Source of the DNA: Prolixibacteraceae bacterium | GTDB taxonomy: Bacteria; Bacteroidota; Bacteroidia; Bacteroidales; Prolixibacteraceae | Assembly: GCA_019459525.1 (NCBI GenBank) | Contig: JAIBEY010000010.1 | Location: 31,806 to 95,805 of the forward strand | Direction of reading: 5' to 3' | DNA: 64,000 bases | In this document: one piece after another, positions 61,045 through 64,000 of the stretch | Layout: every line of letters begins with the position of its first letter | Numbering within the stretch: position 1 is the first letter of the stretch | The notes under the pieces: model-generated | Told to the model about the DNA's origin: nothing | The model's database searches: none | The model's input: the letters and a program-made list of their open reading frames with translations, nothing else | Translations under genes and position numbers: made by a program

Positions 61045-64000
61045 TTATTTGAGAATAAGTTTGTAGATTCCTGAAGTTTCCCCATCAATCTTAATGAAAT
61101 AAAGTCCCGGAGATTGGTTATTCAGGATTATATTTTCTTCTTTTTTAGTTGCACGCGATTGGATTATTATTTTCCCATCGCTGCTGAAAACAGTTATCCT
61201 CGTTGCCGATTTTGGTATTTGGTTAAATGCAATAGTTACATTTCCTTTCGTCGGATTGGGGTAAATCCGAATAGCGTTATCTTCAAAAAGCGGATCAATT
61301 CCAGTAGGTATTTTTACTTCAACTTTAAATTTCGATTTAGCAACTTTCCCGTTTGCCGAAGCCGTAATCACCAGTTCAGATAAACCTGTATTTTCAGTCG
61401 AAAAGTTTAACGTCAGTTCATTTCCTGAAATTTGTGGAGTAATAATTTTGTTGTTTGTATTCGATTCAACGGCATAGGTTACAACATCTTCCGAATCGTC
61501 GTCGGCAAAAACAGTAGTGAGGTTGATGATTAGGTGTGGTGACCGCCTTTCGACTGATATATTTTTTATCGAGTCTTTCACATATGGCGCATGATCGACA
61601 TGCGTAACCAAAATGTTGATCGTTTCCTGCGTACTTGAAGCCCCATCCGATAGTGTCAGTTTTAGCGGGTTGTTGCCGATATAGTTTTTTGTAAAAATTC
61701 CTGATAATGTTGCTGATTTTGCTGATTTCGTAACCAATTTCAGGAATGACGGGAGGTTTTCGATCGAGAACGAGATTGGATCATTTTCGTTGTCGGTTCC
61801 TTCGAGCAGCAATTCTATTGCCTGGTCCTCGTTAGCCTCGAATAGCCTGGCTGATGTGTAAACAGGAGCTTTATTGACTTGTTTTACCGTAATTGTTACC
61901 TGTGCCACCGAAGAATTGGTCGTTCCATCATTTACGGTAAGCGAAAATGTAAAATTAGTGTCAGCAGTTACTTCCGGAGCGGTGAACGTTGGGTTTGGTT
62001 CGGTTGAGGTATTCATTGTAATTCCGGAAGGTGCAGTCCAGTTATAGATGAGCGGATCATTATCCGGGTCAACGGATGCTGTTCCGTTTAATGTAACAAT
62101 ACTTCCTTCGTTTACAGTCTGACCTGCGCCTGCATGGGCAGTTGGGGCGGTATTTTCAAGTTTTACTGTAATTACAACCTGGTCGGCAGGCGAATCGAAC
62201 TTACCATCGCTAACAACAAGTGAAAAGGTATAGGATGTAGTGATCGACACATCAGGAGCCGAAAAGGTTGGTCTGGCAACATTTGTTGCGCTGAGCGATA
62301 TGCCCGGTGCCGTTGTCCATTTATAAATGAGGACATCGTGGTCGGGATCCGATGAAGCACTGCCATCCAGAGTATATACACTTTTCTCAACGACTGACTG
62401 ATCGGTGCCAGCATTGGCGATTGGTGCTTTATTGACTTGCTTGACAGTTACTACAACCAGATCAGCTAAAGAATTGACTTTCCCGTCGTTGACCAAGAGC
62501 GAGAAGATGTATGGTGTGTCTGTGATAACTTCTGGGGCTGTAAATGTTGGTTTTTGTGCGGTATTCGAACTTAAAGTAATTCCAGCAGGTGCAGTCCATA
62601 AATAAGTAAGCGCATCATTGTCTCCATCGGTAGAGGTACTTCCGTCTAAAGTAACTACAACTCCTTCGATCACAGTCTGATCTGCACCCGAATGGGCAAC
62701 CGGAACATTGTTTATTTGTTTAATAGTTACCACAACCTGATCAGCGGCAGAATTGGCTTTTCCGTCGTTTACCACGAGCGAGAAAGTGTAAGGTGTATCG
62801 GCAGTTACTTCAGGAACTGTGAATGTTGGTTTCTGCACGGTATTCGAACTTAAAGTAATTCCGGCCGGTGCTGTCCATAAATAGGTTAGCGGGTCATTGT
62901 CTCCATCAATAGATGCACTTCCGTCAAGCGCAACAATAGTCCCTTCATTCGCGGTCATATCTGTCCCAGCGTTTGCAATCGGAACTTTGTTGACATGTTT
63001 AACAGTAACGATAATCGGATCTGAGCTTGAACTGATGGTTCCATCATTTACAAGTAGTGAAAATTCAAAATTGGTATCTGTAATAACTTCAGGAGCTGTA
63101 AAAGTGGGCTTTGAAGCCGTAGTTGAGCTAAGTACTATTCCTTCAGGTGCGATCCAGGTGTAGGTTAATGGATCGGCATCGGGATCGGTTGAGGCTGTCC
63201 CATCGAGTGTCACCAAAATGCCTTCATTTACTGATTGATCAATGCCGGCATTGGCCACAGGTAATTTATTCCCCTGCTTAACCGTGATAATTACCTGATC
63301 GGCGGCAGATTCCAGAATGCCATCTTTTACAATCAGGCTGAAGGTGTAGCTGGTATTACTTGTTACTTCAGGAGCCGTGAATGTTGGTTTCTGCACGGTA
63401 TTCGAACTTAAAGTAATTCCGGCAGGTGCAGTCCATAAATAGGTTAGCGGGTCGTTGTCTGGGTCACTAGAACCGGACCCGTCAAGGGTAAACAGGCTGT
63501 TTTCGTTTACTGCCTGATCGATCCCCGCGCTGGCAACCGGCACTTTGTTGATTTGCTTAACAGTTACTACGACCTGATCGACGGCAGAATTGACTTTTCC
63601 GTCGTTTACCACGAGTGAGAAGGTGTAAGGTGCATCGGCAGTTACTTCAGGAGCCGTGAATGTTGGTTTTTGCGCGGTGTTCGAACTTAAAATAATTCCG
63701 GCAGGTGCAGTCCATAAATAGGTGAGCGGCTCGTTGTCTGGGTCAGTAGAGCCGGAACCGTCAAGGGTAAACAGGCTGTTTTCGTTTACTGCCTGATCAG
63801 TCCCCGCACTGGCACCCGGCGCTTTGTTAACTTGTTTAACTGTTACCACGACCTGATTTGCGGCAGAATTGACTTTCCCGTCGTTTACCACGAGTGAGAA
63901 GGTGTATGGTGTATCAGCAGTTACTTGAGGTGGCGTGAATGTTGGTTTCTGGGCGGTTTTAGATCTTAAAGTATTTGCGGCGGGTGGAGTGCGTTATTTC
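61045..64000 (-). CDS. Giant T9SS-exported repeat protein, 3' part (runs off right edge)
   Basis: The C-terminal ~985 residues of a secreted or surface protein. Seven complete PKD/Ig-like repeats of 93 residues (pattern NKAPVASAGTDQAVNEN, LDGSGSTDPDNDPLTYLW, APEVTADTPYTFSLVVNDG) plus part of an eighth lie at the window edge. They are followed by a cadherin-like region (FEANEDQAIELLLEGTDNEN, ADDDSEDVVTYAVESN). Last comes a type A T9SS sorting domain of about 75 residues (NAIRIYPNPTKGNVTIAF, ISPGLYFIKI-like end, IYKLILK), which is removed on export. An adhesin or matrix role is inferred. The real start lies beyond the window. An in-frame TAA at 63994-63996 sits in poorly matching edge sequence and is probably a sequence error. 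Confidence 0.88.
61876..64000 (-). repeat. Tandem 279-bp repeats coding for 93-residue beta domains
   Basis: Seven full units occupy 61876-63828, which is exactly 7 x 279 bp, followed by part of another to the edge. The units nearest the edge are the most alike, while those nearer the C-terminus have diverged. The unit's Asp/Asn-rich DPDNDPLTY segment is typical of calcium-binding Ig-like folds. Confidence 0.9.

Overview
The window reads as one chromosomal segment of a Bacteroidota (Bacteroidetes) bacterium, most likely class Bacteroidia. The signs are a SusC/RagA-type TonB-dependent protein at the left edge, the lysS-gpsA-pgi gene order, a FecI/FecR/TonB-receptor trio, a Porin_10-type porin, a type IX secretion (T9SS) sorting tail on a giant repeat protein at the right edge, and -7 promoter boxes of the form TAnnTTTG. 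Base composition and coding style look even throughout. I saw no transposase, integrase, prophage, CRISPR array, rRNA or tRNA gene. Nearly everything is core chromosome, with one accessory-looking locus at about 43-48.5 kb.

Layout. 1-1377: 5' part of a SusC-like gene (minus). 2.0-6.1 kb: lysS-gpsA-pgi (plus). 6.2-9.0 kb: EamA permease, PfkB sugar kinase (minus), ACP phosphodiesterase. 9.2-16.5 kb (minus): purH-mreB-mreC-mreD-mrdA-rodA, the rod-shape and elongation cluster. 16.7-25.5 kb: MacB-like permease, mgtE and ksgA (minus), a flippase-like membrane protein, LolC/E-like permease, NUDIX hydrolase, porin (minus). 25.7-31.7 kb: topoisomerase IV parE-parC, shikimate kinase, YycJ-like hydrolase. 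31.7-34.6 kb (minus): cold-shock protein, lysA, lysC. 35.1-41.6 kb: DUF4382 lipoprotein, then the sigma/anti-sigma/TonB-receptor operon and a Cys/Met-metabolism PLP enzyme (minus). 41.8-43.0 kb: DUF4159 protein and an iron-sulfur flavoprotein-like protein. 43.0-48.5 kb (minus): a four-gene membrane/peptidase operon (TM2, DUF2752, DUF4870-like, M48) followed by an LRR-Roc-COR (Roco) gene interrupted by an in-frame TGA. 49.1-50.4 kb: PchB-like chorismate mutase plus DRE-TIM aldolase. 50.6-54.5 kb (minus): AmpG-like permease, SpoIID/LytB protein, GNAT acetyltransferase. 54.7-60.3 kb (minus): adaptor-RND pump-TolC efflux operon. 60.6 kb: VanZ-like protein. 61.0-64.0 kb (minus): T9SS-exported protein with exact 93-residue tandem repeats, running off the right edge.

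The genes form coherent modules: cell elongation (mre/mrd/rod), lysine/aspartate-family synthesis (lysC, lysA), chromosome decatenation (parE/parC), drug efflux (RND trio) and probable muropeptide handling (AmpG-like plus SpoIID). The strongest candidate for something undescribed is the Roco locus. A bacterial Ras-like LRR GTPase is cut by one TGA at a conserved spot of its COR domain, the stop is followed at once by ATG, and the gene sits 49 bp behind a translationally coupled membrane/protease operon. The last ~70 bases of the window match their own repeat family poorly and contain an in-frame stop, so they may be poor-quality contig-end sequence.
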